A DNA stretch of 64,000 bases from Clostridiales bacterium (GCA_016303065.1 JAEDMJ010000003.1:10044-74043); one strand, 5' to 3'. Counted from the stretch's first letter, positions 16,848 through 25,419 are shown. Program-made: numbers and translations. The notes: generated from the letters alone by a model not told the origin.

Positions 16848-17551
16848 ATTTTTTCCCCCTGTTCGGATTCAAAAAAAGGACTGAGACGGCTCATACGGTA
16901 CTTTGAAAAAGCCGTTCGCCGCAGGTTTGCCGGTATCACCGCGTTTGATATCCACGCCGGCAGAAGAGCCGTATATTTCACTTCCAGCAGCCCCGTTCCC
17001 ACGGGAAACACCGGGACGGCATTTTTCAGAGAAACGTCAAAAAACTGTTCCGCGCCGCGCAGAGTCCGAAGCGACCGGTCAAGCGTAATCCGCACATGTC
17101 CCGGTTCTCCGGTGTACGCCTCGCGGGTGTACTCGCAAAGAGCCGCGGGCCGAAACCCCTCCGCCCGGCACAAAAAAGCAAGCTCCCTGACCGCCGGCGG
17201 ATAATCCCTGTTTCCCGGCTCCGCCCGGCAGGATATGAGCGCGTCGGCAGTCTCCCGCGAAACCGGCACGGATGTCTTTTCCGAAGTATCTCCCCGGCGG
17301 AACTTCACTTCAAGCCGGAGAAAGTCCGGATTCCCGTCGTAAAGCCGAAGACGGTATTTTTTCCGGAAATCCGTGCCGTCCTCGTTCTGTTCAAGGCACT
17401 TGTCATCCGCACTGTCAAAGTAGAGGCTTCTCACCGCATATCTTCCGTTTTGTCCGTGGACGTCCCGGCGCAAAAGCCCGCCCGCTCCGGCAGAGACGAT
17501 CCTCAGTTCGCCCTCGGAGCATATGTATTTTTCTTCAAAACGAATCGCCAT
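16832..17551 (-). CDS. VTC-domain protein (polyphosphate polymerase-like)
   Basis: A 239-residue soluble VTC-domain protein, related to the catalytic tunnel domain of yeast Vtc4 that makes polyphosphate from ATP. It shows the usual pattern of strands carrying basic and acidic residues: RSLYFDSADDKCLEQNEDG, FRKKYRLRLYDG, LEVKFRRGDTSEK, VRITLDRSLRT and a final LLEVKYTALLPAWI. The Lys and Arg in these strands line the tunnel in VTC proteins. It lies 2 nt after the cotH-like gene and overlaps the DUF4956 gene. Whether it makes polyphosphate here is not shown. Confidence 0.82.
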   Translation of the reverse strand: MAIRFEEKYICSEGELRIVSAGAGGLLRRDVHGQNGRYAVRSLYFDSADDKCLEQNEDGTDFRKKYRLRLYDGNPDFLRLEVKFRRGDTSEKTSVPVSRETADALISCRAEPGNRDYPPAVRELAFLCRAEGFRPAALCEYTREAYTGEPGHVRITLDRSLRTLRGAEQFFDVSLKNAVPVFPVGTGLLEVKYTALLPAWISNAVIPANLRRTAFSKYRMSRLSPFFESEQGEKICLTR

Positions 17552-17553
17552 AA

Positions 17554-19077
17554 TCAGTCTGCCGAAAACTCCGAATCCATGTATTCAAGCCTTGCTTCGA
17601 TATACCGGCAAAGCTCGTCCATTCCCGCTCCGTAATCGCTTTCCGGCCAGCGCGCCCTGTCCCGCTCCGCCGCGCCGGAACGGACAAGTTCCGATCTCAG
17701 CGCCTGCGCCGCGCCGCAGATTTTTTCCGCGTCCAGAATTTTTTCAAGCTCCAGATATCTTCTGCAAAGCTGCTCTTCCGCTTTTTCCGGAAAAACCGAC
17801 GCGTATGCCTCAAAAACCGGACAGGCGGTCGGCAGTGCGGCGCTTTCCCCGGAGTACACGGTATTGTTGCAGAACTTGAGTTCCGAAAAGCCGCACCCGA
17901 AGCTGAACTTGAAATCCGTCGGGATAACCGTGTAAGAAAGCTCTCCGTAATTGTCGTGAGCGGTAAGATAAAAACTCTGAAATCCGTACCGGGCAGACGA
18001 CACAAGCGACGTAAAAATATAGTAGTCGCAGATGTTCGACGGCCGCTGGACCCGGGGCAGAGCTTCCGTTCCCGTTCCGCCAAACACCATTCCCGTCCAG
18101 AGCGCGCAGCTGTCCCAGAGCCCGGATTCAAAAAACGCGTGGGTAGAACGCAGCTCAACGTCCCGGCAGAAAAAGCTTTCGGTCAGCAGAAAATCTTCGG
18201 CTTCCGGAACGTCCGGCCCGTCAAAGAGGTACACCGTGTCGTCGGCGTCCCCTCCGGAAAGCTTCGCATCCACTCTCTGTGCCAGAAGGTAAAGCCCGGC
18301 ATAGTTTCCGTCGATGAAAACCTCCACATATTCCGCGTTCGCTCCGCTCTCGAGAGCGTACGGGTTTGTCGCCGCGATCCCGTTCCAGAGGTCCATCGCA
18401 AGTTTTTCGCGCACCTTGGTTCTGTCGCCGTACATCGGCATCAGTATCCAGTCGTCGTCGGCACGCATTCCGAGAAGCTGCGCCCGGTAATAAGCGCCGT
18501 TCTCATCAAAAAGTGTCAGCTTCCAGGAGCTTTTGGGCCAGAGCTCCGATTCGTACCCCCGGACATGGAATTCACAGGCGGAAACAACCGTCCGCGCACC
18601 CTTTTCTCCGCTTCCGTCGGGACAGAAAAGCCGCATTTCACCCGAGCTTTCGAGGCAAAGCGCCGGAAGCCCCGTGAACATCACGTTCACAGCGTCCGTA
18701 ACCGTTCCGTCCGACACGCACAGCCTGAACACATGGCAGTATTCCAGGGCGCTGGGCCGGTATTCAAAAAACTCGTCGGGAACAAAAGACAGTTCATACC
18801 CCTCCGCAGTCGAAAGAGCACCGCTCCATCCCGCCCGATCGAGTGTCTGAGGGATGTAATAGGTGTCGGTATAACTGTCGTACGGGGCGGCGGCGCCGTT
18901 TAAGAGAAGCGAAAAAGCAAGCTCCCCTTCGGCGTTCCCATCCGCATCATCCCGTATCTCAACTCCGAGAACGCTGTTTTTTTCAAGCCGGATCAAAGAG
19001 GCCCCGACAAGCCCCACTGCCGCAAGCAAAACCGCAAGAGCGGCGGCAAAGAGCAGTTTTTCGCGTTTTGACCTCAT
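17554..19077 (-). CDS. CotH-like kinase domain protein, membrane-anchored
   Basis: A 507-residue protein with an N-terminal membrane segment (residues about 8-28) and no lipobox. The CotH domain shows VRGYESELWPKSSWKLTLF (172-190), the YGDRTKVREKLAMDLW block and VEVFIDGNYAGLYLLAQRV (251-269). CotH of Bacillus spores is an atypical Ser/Thr kinase that phosphorylates coat proteins. The expected metal-site motif WDLD is TDFK at 387-390, so one Asp is replaced by Lys; activity is therefore uncertain. It overlaps nif3 by ATGA and precedes the VTC gene by 2 nt. Confidence 0.8.
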   Translation of the reverse strand: MRSKREKLLFAAALAVLLAAVGLVGASLIRLEKNSVLGVEIRDDADGNAEGELAFSLLLNGAAAPYDSYTDTYYIPQTLDRAGWSGALSTAEGYELSFVPDEFFEYRPSALEYCHVFRLCVSDGTVTDAVNVMFTGLPALCLESSGEMRLFCPDGSGEKGARTVVSACEFHVRGYESELWPKSSWKLTLFDENGAYYRAQLLGMRADDDWILMPMYGDRTKVREKLAMDLWNGIAATNPYALESGANAEYVEVFIDGNYAGLYLLAQRVDAKLSGGDADDTVYLFDGPDVPEAEDFLLTESFFCRDVELRSTHAFFESGLWDSCALWTGMVFGGTGTEALPRVQRPSNICDYYIFTSLVSSARYGFQSFYLTAHDNYGELSYTVIPTDFKFSFGCGFSELKFCNNTVYSGESAALPTACPVFEAYASVFPEKAEEQLCRRYLELEKILDAEKICGAAQALRSELVRSGAAERDRARWPESDYGAGMDELCRYIEARLEYMDSEFSAD

Positions 19078-19847
19078 TTTTCTCCTATGTACTTAAAAAA
19101 CGGACGGCAGGATTGGGCAATTTCAAACCGGCAGTCCCTAAACCGTTCCGAAAGCCGCTCTTTCACAACGGGAAGGACAAGTCGCTCCGTCTCGTAATGG
19201 CCGGCGTCGATAAGGGTAAAGCCCGCCCGGAACGCGTCGACCGCCTGGGAATACTTTATATCCCCCGTAATCAGCGCGTCCGCTCCGGCCGCCATGGCCG
19301 CCTCCACGAACGATGCGCCGCCTCCGCAGCAGACCGCGGCGGTCCCGACGGCTCTTCCCCCGTCGATAAGCCGCACAAAGGGCAGCCCGGCCGCAGTTCT
19401 GACTCTCCCGGCCAGGGCCGCGGGAGCGGATATCTCCTCAGGACAGGCGCAAAGAGCGCAGCAGCCGTCCGTGTCCGGCACAACTCCGACCTTTTTCAGT
19501 CCGATGGCACGAATAAACGTGTCGTTGACCCCTCCCGGCGCGGCGTCAAGGTTCGTATGGCACGCGATCACGGCGACGCCCCGCTTTGCGGCCTGCCAGG
19601 GAAGGGCGTCCGAAGTGAAGCTTTTCACAGCGCGGAAAATCAGCGGATGATGAGTCAGAACGGCTCCTGCCCCCGCTTCCGCGGCTTCATCCAGTATCTC
19701 CTCCGTGAGATCCAGCGCAAGCATCACCTTTTTCGTCTCTGCCTCCGGGTCTCCGACGAGAAGCCCGCAGTTGTCAAACTCCTTTGCGCTTGAGAAAGGC
19801 GCCCAACTGTCGAGATATTCCAAAAGCTCAGATATTTTCAAACTCAT
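19074..19847 (-). CDS. Nif3-like dinuclear metal-centre protein
   Basis: A 257-residue Nif3/YqfO family protein, the short form without the PII-like insert. Metal ligands are visible in LTHHPLIFR, ACHTNLDAAPGG and DAGHYETE. Members form hexameric toroids with two metal ions; some are reported as GTP cyclohydrolase I type 2, but the true function is unsettled. In other genomes it often sits near sigA and trmK; here it is between a beta-propeller lipoprotein (adjacent, no gap) and cotH (4-nt overlap), which is unusual. Confidence 0.88.
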   Translation of the reverse strand: MSLKISELLEYLDSWAPFSSAKEFDNCGLLVGDPEAETKKVMLALDLTEEILDEAAEAGAGAVLTHHPLIFRAVKSFTSDALPWQAAKRGVAVIACHTNLDAAPGGVNDTFIRAIGLKKVGVVPDTDGCCALCACPEEISAPAALAGRVRTAAGLPFVRLIDGGRAVGTAAVCCGGGASFVEAAMAAGADALITGDIKYSQAVDAFRAGFTLIDAGHYETERLVLPVVKERLSERFRDCRFEIAQSCRPFFKYIGEK

Positions 19848-21134
19848 TCACCTCTGTTCTTCGGGAATATATTCAAAAAAATCATACATATCGTACCAGC
19901 TTCCGGTGTAAACCCCGTCCGGAAATTTCAAGCCGTCCAGAATCCGGGTGCATCCGGAGGTGTTGGCCGCCGCGGTATAGACCGACGCAACGACCGCAGT
20001 ATATGTCCCCACGGCGTTTCCGTCCGCATCTGTTTCGGCAAGAAGCCTTTCGCCCCAGCCGACAAAAAACAGCGCCGAATCGTTTGCGGAAAAAAGCGGC
20101 GCGGCGTATTCCGTTCCGGCGCTGCTCTCCACAACGCAGATGGTGTTGTCATTGGCGTAAACATAGACGCCCCTGTCTCCGGCTCCGTTTCCCGCCGCGG
20201 TATATGCGACAACGCTTCCGTCGGAGGAAACGGCCGTCCCGCTGACTCCGGAAAATCCCGACGGGATGTACGAGAATCTGAGCTTTGTCAGATCCACGAC
20301 GCATATCGTCTCGAGCTCATCCTCCTCGTATCTGTAAGTCAGAAAAGCGGCGTGCGAGCCGTCCGAAGAGACGGAATAGTCGCTTTCGGCTTTATATGCC
20401 ACATTTTTCCCGCCGAGGAGGGACGAAGCCCCCTCGATCACGGGAAGACTGAAAAGCTGGGGTCTTTTCTCTCCCGCAGCTCCGCAGGCAAGCAGAAGAG
20501 CCCCGCCGTCCGAAGACCAGCACAGCGGCTCCACAAGCCAGTCGCTTCTTCCGCATATGCTCTCCGAAGAAAATTTTTCCGGCTCCGGAAGCCCCCTGTT
20601 TTTGACATAGAGCCCTTCCGGCCGGTCTACGCCCACATCCACATAGCGCACTCCGGCGGCAAGTCTTACCTTGTCCGGAGAAATAAGCGCCGAGTCCACA
20701 AAACAGCCGTCCGCCGCCGTAAAAAGCGTTTCAGTCACGCCGGTTTCCGGGTCGTAGGCGCGGACGCCGCCGGAATACGAGCACGAGATCATCCTTCCGG
20801 ACGAAAAACACACAAACTTCGCATCCGGAGACGCCAGCGCGGCCGTTCCCCCGGACACGGGGACGACGAAGATGTCGCTGCTCCTGTTGAAATATACGTA
20901 TTTCCCGTCGGGAGATATCTTCGGCGAAAAGATATGCTCTCCCGCGGCGATCAGCGCGCTCTCTTTGCTCTCCATATAATACATATACAGCCCGTCTTCT
21001 CCCACATAGGCCAGCATATCCTCCGGAGAGTCCCCGGAGCGCTCAAAAAAGCACCCGGAAAGCAGCGCCGAAACGCACAGCGCAGCGCATATTGCAAACA
21101 GGTATTTTCTTATTCCAAGGTTCTTCACTCCCAA
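19848..21134 (-). CDS. Lipoprotein with beta-propeller repeats
   Basis: A 428-residue predicted surface lipoprotein. The signal peptide ends in the lipobox LLSGC at about residue 27. The rest has TolB/WD40-like propeller repeats, each with a SPDG or SSDG turn (for example FSPKISPDGKYVYF, ISPDKVRLA and VSSDGSHAAFLTY). The start is a TTG at 21134 with GGAGG 7 nt upstream. It overlaps the preceding gene by 10 nt and abuts nif3. No enzymatic motif is seen; a glycan- or protein-binding role is an inference. Confidence 0.7.
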   Translation of the reverse strand: MGVKNLGIRKYLFAICAALCVSALLSGCFFERSGDSPEDMLAYVGEDGLYMYYMESKESALIAAGEHIFSPKISPDGKYVYFNRSSDIFVVPVSGGTAALASPDAKFVCFSSGRMISCSYSGGVRAYDPETGVTETLFTAADGCFVDSALISPDKVRLAAGVRYVDVGVDRPEGLYVKNRGLPEPEKFSSESICGRSDWLVEPLCWSSDGGALLLACGAAGEKRPQLFSLPVIEGASSLLGGKNVAYKAESDYSVSSDGSHAAFLTYRYEEDELETICVVDLTKLRFSYIPSGFSGVSGTAVSSDGSVVAYTAAGNGAGDRGVYVYANDNTICVVESSAGTEYAAPLFSANDSALFFVGWGERLLAETDADGNAVGTYTAVVASVYTAAANTSGCTRILDGLKFPDGVYTGSWYDMYDFFEYIPEEQR

Positions 21135-22885
21135 ATGAACGCCTCCAGGGTCTGCGGTTCAAGCGGCACGCGGAACACGGTCTCAGTCATGTCCTCACTC
21201 AGCTCCGGGGTTTCCTCTGCCGCGGCACCGGCGTTACGGCCGCGGACAACGGTATAGGGGGCATGGACCGCGCCGGTGACAAGGCTTCTGAGCTTTTCCG
21301 GGGTTCCCTTAACGTGAATGAGCGCCGCAGAGCCGTGTTCAAGGAAGGATTTCACCGCAAAGGTGTTGTTGTCCTTCGGGAAAACTGCAATACGGTTCTG
21401 GCCTTCAATCCAGACGGGCATATTCCTCGAAAGATATTTGCGGACGTATCCCATGACGGGAGCCGGAATATCGTACCAGTCAGACATGCTGTCCGGCACG
21501 TTCAGTATCCAGAGCTTTCCCTTTCCGTACCAGCTTCTGGAAAGCAGTATATTGGGCGAACAGTCATTGGTCTGAACCGCAAAGAACTCGTTTTCGTTGG
21601 TCATCCATTCAATGACCGGAAGGGAAATGTCGTGGCTGGCGCGGTAATAGGCGCAGTCCGTTCCCCAGCCCGAGTCAAACCCGCCGAATTCGTTCCCGCT
21701 CTGTCTGGCGGAGGTGACGCGCATGGCGGTGAACTCCGCCGCTCCGGCGTCCTGAAGCCTTTCAAGGCAGCCCGAGGTCATGACCACGTGTCCGCCCTTC
21801 AAAAGGTGGTCTCCGATTTTTCTTATGATGTCCGGGTCGCAGGCCGAAGCCGCCGTCAGCATCACAAGGCAGGGCTGCGAGGGAAACTCGACGGTGGGGT
21901 CCGCCGGAACGCCGCACATACCGAGGAAGTCGTAAACATGGTCCTCCCCCCTGGAATGATACGGCAAATAGACCGGAATGCCGACGGGCTTTCCGAGCTT
22001 TCCGAGGAAGCGGTCGGTTCTGTCGCAGAAATAGCCCAGCACCGGAGTGTACATCGTGTCGTAGTTAAGCTCCCAGCAGAAAAGCGTCATCTCTTCCGGA
22101 GAAGCCATAAGAGTGAGCTCGGCCTGCTCGCTGAAAACATTCATGTCGTTTCCGCACTGGATGGAATCGAACCAGCCCCCCCGGTTGTTGTGGGGCGGAA
22201 GGCTCTGGAGATAGCGTATCAGCGAATAGGAGGTGTAGCGCGGATTGCGGAACAGCGAATAGCGCGTGTGGCGCGTCTCGGTTCCCGAATAGATATTGTC
22301 GAACATGGCCGGCTGGGTCTCCGTGTTATAGCCCAGAACCTGGAAGCTTTCGTGCCATGTGGGATACTTCAAAGTTATCTTCACACTGGGGTTCACGGCC
22401 TTCGCCGGGGCGACGATACAGTCCCGGCAGAAATCCGTCATAAGCGAAAGGCGGAACTCCTGCCAGGTGCGGTCTCCCTTTGCCTTCCGGCATCGCTCAC
22501 AGGTGCAGTCCGTGGAGAGGGAGTCGTCGATCATGATCTCGTCGAAATACTGAGCCATCGAAGCGATGTATTCCGAAAAAAGCTTTCTGACGTCCGGGTT
22601 TGTAAAACACAGCATCCTCGCCGAACAGTCGAAATGAGGGGAATACGACGGCATGATGGCCGTTGCGGTGCGCACGCCGCGGGACTCGAAAAACTCCTTT
22701 GCCTTCAAAAGCCGGTCAAGTGGCGCCGCTTCCCCGCGGAAGCATTCAAGGTACACTTTTTCAAACCTGGTATATTTTGAATAATAGGCAAACTGCGCCT
22801 CGGGGTCTCCGTTATCTCCGAACATTTTGTTAACACAGCCAACTGTCATGAAGACGGAAAAACAAAAGTTATCATAACCCTTCAT
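21125..22885 (-). CDS. Glycosidase-like TIM-barrel protein, family not recognised
   Basis: A protein of about 586 residues with no signal peptide. The N-terminal half looks like a glycoside hydrolase TIM barrel; FDEIMIDDSLSTDCTCERC (around residues 137-155) resembles the Asp-Asp plus Cys-cluster segment of GH20/GH123-type barrels. The middle part (VMLTAASACDPDIIRKIG then HVVMTSG) resembles the GATase-like domain after the GH42 barrel, and a small beta domain closes the protein. I cannot name the family or substrate. ATG at 22885 is preferred; a TTG at 22891 is possible. It leads the operon that ends with the GH29 fucosidase. Confidence 0.7.
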   Translation of the reverse strand: MKGYDNFCFSVFMTVGCVNKMFGDNGDPEAQFAYYSKYTRFEKVYLECFRGEAAPLDRLLKAKEFFESRGVRTATAIMPSYSPHFDCSARMLCFTNPDVRKLFSEYIASMAQYFDEIMIDDSLSTDCTCERCRKAKGDRTWQEFRLSLMTDFCRDCIVAPAKAVNPSVKITLKYPTWHESFQVLGYNTETQPAMFDNIYSGTETRHTRYSLFRNPRYTSYSLIRYLQSLPPHNNRGGWFDSIQCGNDMNVFSEQAELTLMASPEEMTLFCWELNYDTMYTPVLGYFCDRTDRFLGKLGKPVGIPVYLPYHSRGEDHVYDFLGMCGVPADPTVEFPSQPCLVMLTAASACDPDIIRKIGDHLLKGGHVVMTSGCLERLQDAGAAEFTAMRVTSARQSGNEFGGFDSGWGTDCAYYRASHDISLPVIEWMTNENEFFAVQTNDCSPNILLSRSWYGKGKLWILNVPDSMSDWYDIPAPVMGYVRKYLSRNMPVWIEGQNRIAVFPKDNNTFAVKSFLEHGSAALIHVKGTPEKLRSLVTGAVHAPYTVVRGRNAGAAAEETPELSEDMTETVFRVPLEPQTLEAFIWE

Positions 22886-22935
22886 AACCAAAACTCTCCC
22901 TTACAAGCTGTTGTCATTCAAATCCTTTACGTCTG

Positions 22936-22964
22936 ATTTTAGCACAGCGAGCCCCTGCTGTCAA
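22936..22964 (-). promoter_or_regulatory. Sigma-A promoter of the glycosidase-CotH-VTC-fucosidase operon
   Basis: Consensus -35 TTGACA (22959-22964), 17-nt spacer, -10 TAAAAT (22936-22941), 51 nt before the first ATG. Genes down to 14830 follow with gaps of 50 nt or less, so one long transcript is likely. Confidence 0.7.
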
Positions 22965-23005
22965 GGAATATGTTGTATTCTTCGGGCTTCACTCACAAAT
23001 TGGAC

Positions 23006-23035
23006 TTGACAAAATGAGGTTTTTGTTGTTAAATA
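23006..23035 (+). promoter_or_regulatory. Predicted promoter of the S11-like gene
   Basis: -35 TTGACA (23006-23011) with a -10 TAAATA at 18 nt (23030-23035); a separate TATAAT at 23043-23048 is an alternative -10. GGAGG at 23079 precedes the ATG at 23094. Confidence 0.5.
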
Positions 23036-23093
23036 TATGGTATATAATAGCTGTATTGCACAGTTGAAAATCCAAAACGGAGGTGTTCATATA

Positions 23094-24587
23094 ATGACGG
23101 GTAAATCAATACTCGGAAAACGACTTCTCTGCACGGTGCTTGCCCTTTTCACGCTTCTCGCCGCAGCGCTCCCGGCCTTTGCCGAACCGACGGCCATGTC
23201 CGAATACGCGGTGCTCATTGACTCGACGACGGGCCAGGTTCTTTACAGCAAGGGCATGGACGAATCGATCTCTCCTTCCGGGCTTGTAAAGCTTATGACC
23301 GCCCTTGTCGCGGTTGAAAGCGGCACACCTCTGAGCACCAAGCTCACGGTCACGTCCGACGCGCTGGCTCCCCTCGGAACCGGATACCGCAGCATGGACC
23401 TTGTCGCCGGAGAGCAGATCACCCTTGAGGACTGCCTCTGCGGCATGATACTCAACTCCGCAAACGACGCTTCCAACGTCATCGCCGAGAAGCTCGGCGG
23501 AGACATCGACACATTTGTCAAAAAGATGAACAGCAAGACCGAAGAGCTCGGACTCAAAAACACTTCCTTCGTCAACCCGAGCGGCCTTCCCGAAAACGGC
23601 CAGAAATCCACCGTTTACGACATGGCCATGATTCTTCGCAACGCGCTTTCCAACTCCGATTTCTCCAAAATATTCGGAATGCAGGAGTGCACGATCCTCC
23701 CCACGAACTACAACAACAACACCAGAAACTACAAGACCCGCTGCCTGATGAACCACAATGCCTCCGAATACGCTTTTGACGGCACCCTCGGCGGCACGAT
23801 CGGATATTCGACGGACGACGGCTATATAATCGCCACCGCAGCCGTCCGCGACAACCGCACGCTTATTGCCGTCGTTGCCGAAGCGGACAGCGAAGCAAAT
23901 CTCTATGCCGACGCGGCGGCGCTTCTTGAGTACGGGTTCGACGGTTTCACCGAAGTTTCCATTGCCGGAAGCGATTTCGCCAGCGGTTCGATTCCCCTTA
24001 CCGAAAACGGCGTCAAAGTCGGCTCCGTCGTCTTCTCCGTCGCAAACGAAACGGTAAACGTTCTCCTCGCCGCCGACCGCAGCTCCGACAATGTCGAAGC
24101 CGTCGCCGAGGCGCTTCCCTCTTCAATCGAAAAAAACTCCCCGATGGAGTACACGGCGAATATCTGTTACAGGCTGTCCGACGGAACCTATGAAGTTCTC
24201 CTCAGAGACGTCCTTCTGACGGCTGACATCCGGCTCGACGCTACCGGCACCGCTACTGCCGATCCCGCAGCCACCGGCTCCATCGCCACCGACGGCGACG
24301 GAAATCCCATTACCGACGAGGCCGGAAACGTCGTCACCAACTATACGGGCGAAAGCACCGGCGGTTCCTCCGGCTCCGGAGGAGGCTTCAAGAAGTTCAT
24401 CCTGACTCTGCTGAAGGTTCTCCTTATAATTATTGCCTGCGTCGCAGGATTGATACTCATATTCCTCCTGACGCTGGTGATCATCAAGCAGGTCAAGAGA
24501 AACCGCAAGAGAAAGGCCCGCGCCCGTGCCGCCGCCGAACGCGCCGCCAGAGCCCAGCGCCAGAGAAACGACAGAAATTATTACTGA
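23094..24587 (+). CDS. S11 family DD-carboxypeptidase homologue lacking the catalytic serine
   Basis: A 497-residue secreted, membrane-anchored protein of the PBP5/DacA family. The signal peptide ends AFA at residue 30. The family SxxK motif is G63-L-V-K66 (context SPSGLVKLMTALV), so the nucleophile Ser is Gly; the SxN motif is intact (S122-A-N124); and the KTG motif is TIG (235-237, context GGTIGYSTDDGY). Two of three catalytic motifs are thus altered and the protein is probably not an active peptidase. A Gly/Ser linker leads to a membrane helix near residues 423-450 and a very basic Arg/Ala tail. A role in binding peptidoglycan or regulating other PBPs is an inference. Confidence 0.88.
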   Translation: MTGKSILGKRLLCTVLALFTLLAAALPAFAEPTAMSEYAVLIDSTTGQVLYSKGMDESISPSGLVKLMTALVAVESGTPLSTKLTVTSDALAPLGTGYRSMDLVAGEQITLEDCLCGMILNSANDASNVIAEKLGGDIDTFVKKMNSKTEELGLKNTSFVNPSGLPENGQKSTVYDMAMILRNALSNSDFSKIFGMQECTILPTNYNNNTRNYKTRCLMNHNASEYAFDGTLGGTIGYSTDDGYIIATAAVRDNRTLIAVVAEADSEANLYADAAALLEYGFDGFTEVSIAGSDFASGSIPLTENGVKVGSVVFSVANETVNVLLAADRSSDNVEAVAEALPSSIEKNSPMEYTANICYRLSDGTYEVLLRDVLLTADIRLDATGTATADPAATGSIATDGDGNPITDEAGNVVTNYTGESTGGSSGSGGGFKKFILTLLKVLLIIIACVAGLILIFLLTLVIIKQVKRNRKRKARARAAAERAARAQRQRNDRNYY

Positions 24588-24636
24588 TCCTTCCCCGCGC
24601 TCCAAACTGCGGCCGGCCAAAAAAAATAACGCGTCT

Positions 24637-24672
24637 TCCCCCGATGCCAAACGTCCGGTATCGGGGGATTTT
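24637..24672 (+). terminator. Terminator after the S11-like gene, related to the palindrome repeat
   Basis: Arms 24637-24648 and 24657-24668 pair with one G-U and are followed by TTTTCAT. The right arm (TCCGGTATCGGGGG) closely resembles that of the 34-nt repeat at 24750, so it may be a diverged copy. Confidence 0.65.
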
Positions 24673-24749
24673 CATATAGATCGGCCTGAAAACTCTGACG
24701 CGCGGCGGACTTTACCGGCAAAAAGAAAACGCCCTTTCTTCCATGACAA

Positions 24750-24783
24750 TACCCCCAATACCGGGTGTCCGGTATTGGGGGTA
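24750..24783. repeat. 34-nt perfect palindrome, copy 2
   Basis: Identical to 1716-1749, with arms 24750-24764 and 24769-24783 and a GTGT loop. It again lies between converging genes (S11-like and rplT). No T run follows on either strand, so a simple intrinsic terminator is not the whole explanation. Confidence 0.8.
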
Positions 24784-24827
24784 CGTATCAAAAAGAAAAC
24801 ACTTTTTTGTTAAAAGGTCAATCCGGC

Positions 24828-25181
24828 TCAGAGAGCTGCCTTTGCGGTCTCGACAAGCTTTGCAAAGCCCTGGGGATCGGTGTGGGCAATGTCGGCGAGC
24901 ATTTTTCTGTTCAGAACGACGTTGGCCTTCTTGAGACCGTTCATGAAACGGGAATAGTTGATGCCGTTGACCTTGCAGGCAGCGGAAATACGGCTGATCC
25001 AGAGCTTGCGGAAGTCGCGCTTTTTCAGTCTGCGGCTGGTATAAGCGTACTTCAGGGACTTCATGACCTGCTGGTTAGCAACCTTGTAGTGGGTGGATTT
25101 GGTTCCCCAATAGCCTCTTGCGAGACCGATGATCTTCTTTCTTCTCTTGCGGGTCATCAACGCGCCCTTAATTCTTGCCAT
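24828..25181 (-). CDS. rplT: 50S ribosomal protein L20
   Basis: A 117-residue L20, full length, beginning MARIKGALMTRKRRKK and ending with QGFAKLVETAKAAL. It binds 23S rRNA early in large-subunit assembly and represses its own operon by binding the leader. It is the third gene of infC-rpmI-rplT, 40 nt after rpmI. Confidence 0.97.
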   Translation of the reverse strand: MARIKGALMTRKRRKKIIGLARGYWGTKSTHYKVANQQVMKSLKYAYTSRRLKKRDFRKLWISRISAACKVNGINYSRFMNGLKKANVVLNRKMLADIAHTDPQGFAKLVETAKAAL

Positions 25182-25221
25182 TTTATCTCAATCCTTTCAA
25201 TCAGTCAGTATTTGTGCGCGC

Positions 25222-25419
25222 TCAGGCGTAGGGCAGGAGCTGCTTAAGAGTGGGTGCGTTCGCCGCGGCGGCGTAGCCGGTCTTGCGGAGGTTGCGCTTT
25301 CTCTTTGTGGTCTTCTTTGAAAGAATATGATTCCTGAGCATGTGGTTGCGCTTGACCTTACCGGTCTTTGTAAGCGAAAATCTCTTCGCGGTACCCTTAT
25401 GGGTCTTCAGCTTTGGCAT
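25222..25419 (-). CDS. rpmI: 50S ribosomal protein L35
   Basis: A 65-residue L35 with the standard start MPKLKTHKGTAKRF and basic composition. The ATG at 25419 is chosen by family alignment; the frame continues upstream to 25455 without support. It lies between infC and rplT. Confidence 0.97.
   Translation of the reverse strand: MPKLKTHKGTAKRFSLTKTGKVKRNHMLRNHILSKKTTKRKRNLRKTGYAAAANAPTLKQLLPYA

Noticed and set aside
21092..22780. Plus-strand open frame of 562 codons antisense to the glycosidase-like gene
   Set aside because: The minus-strand gene has a promoter, overlapping operon neighbours and a clear fold; the antisense frame has none.
23094..24587. Annotation as an active D-alanyl-D-alanine carboxypeptidase
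   Set aside because: The nucleophile Ser is Gly and the KTG Lys is Thr; only the fold supports the name.
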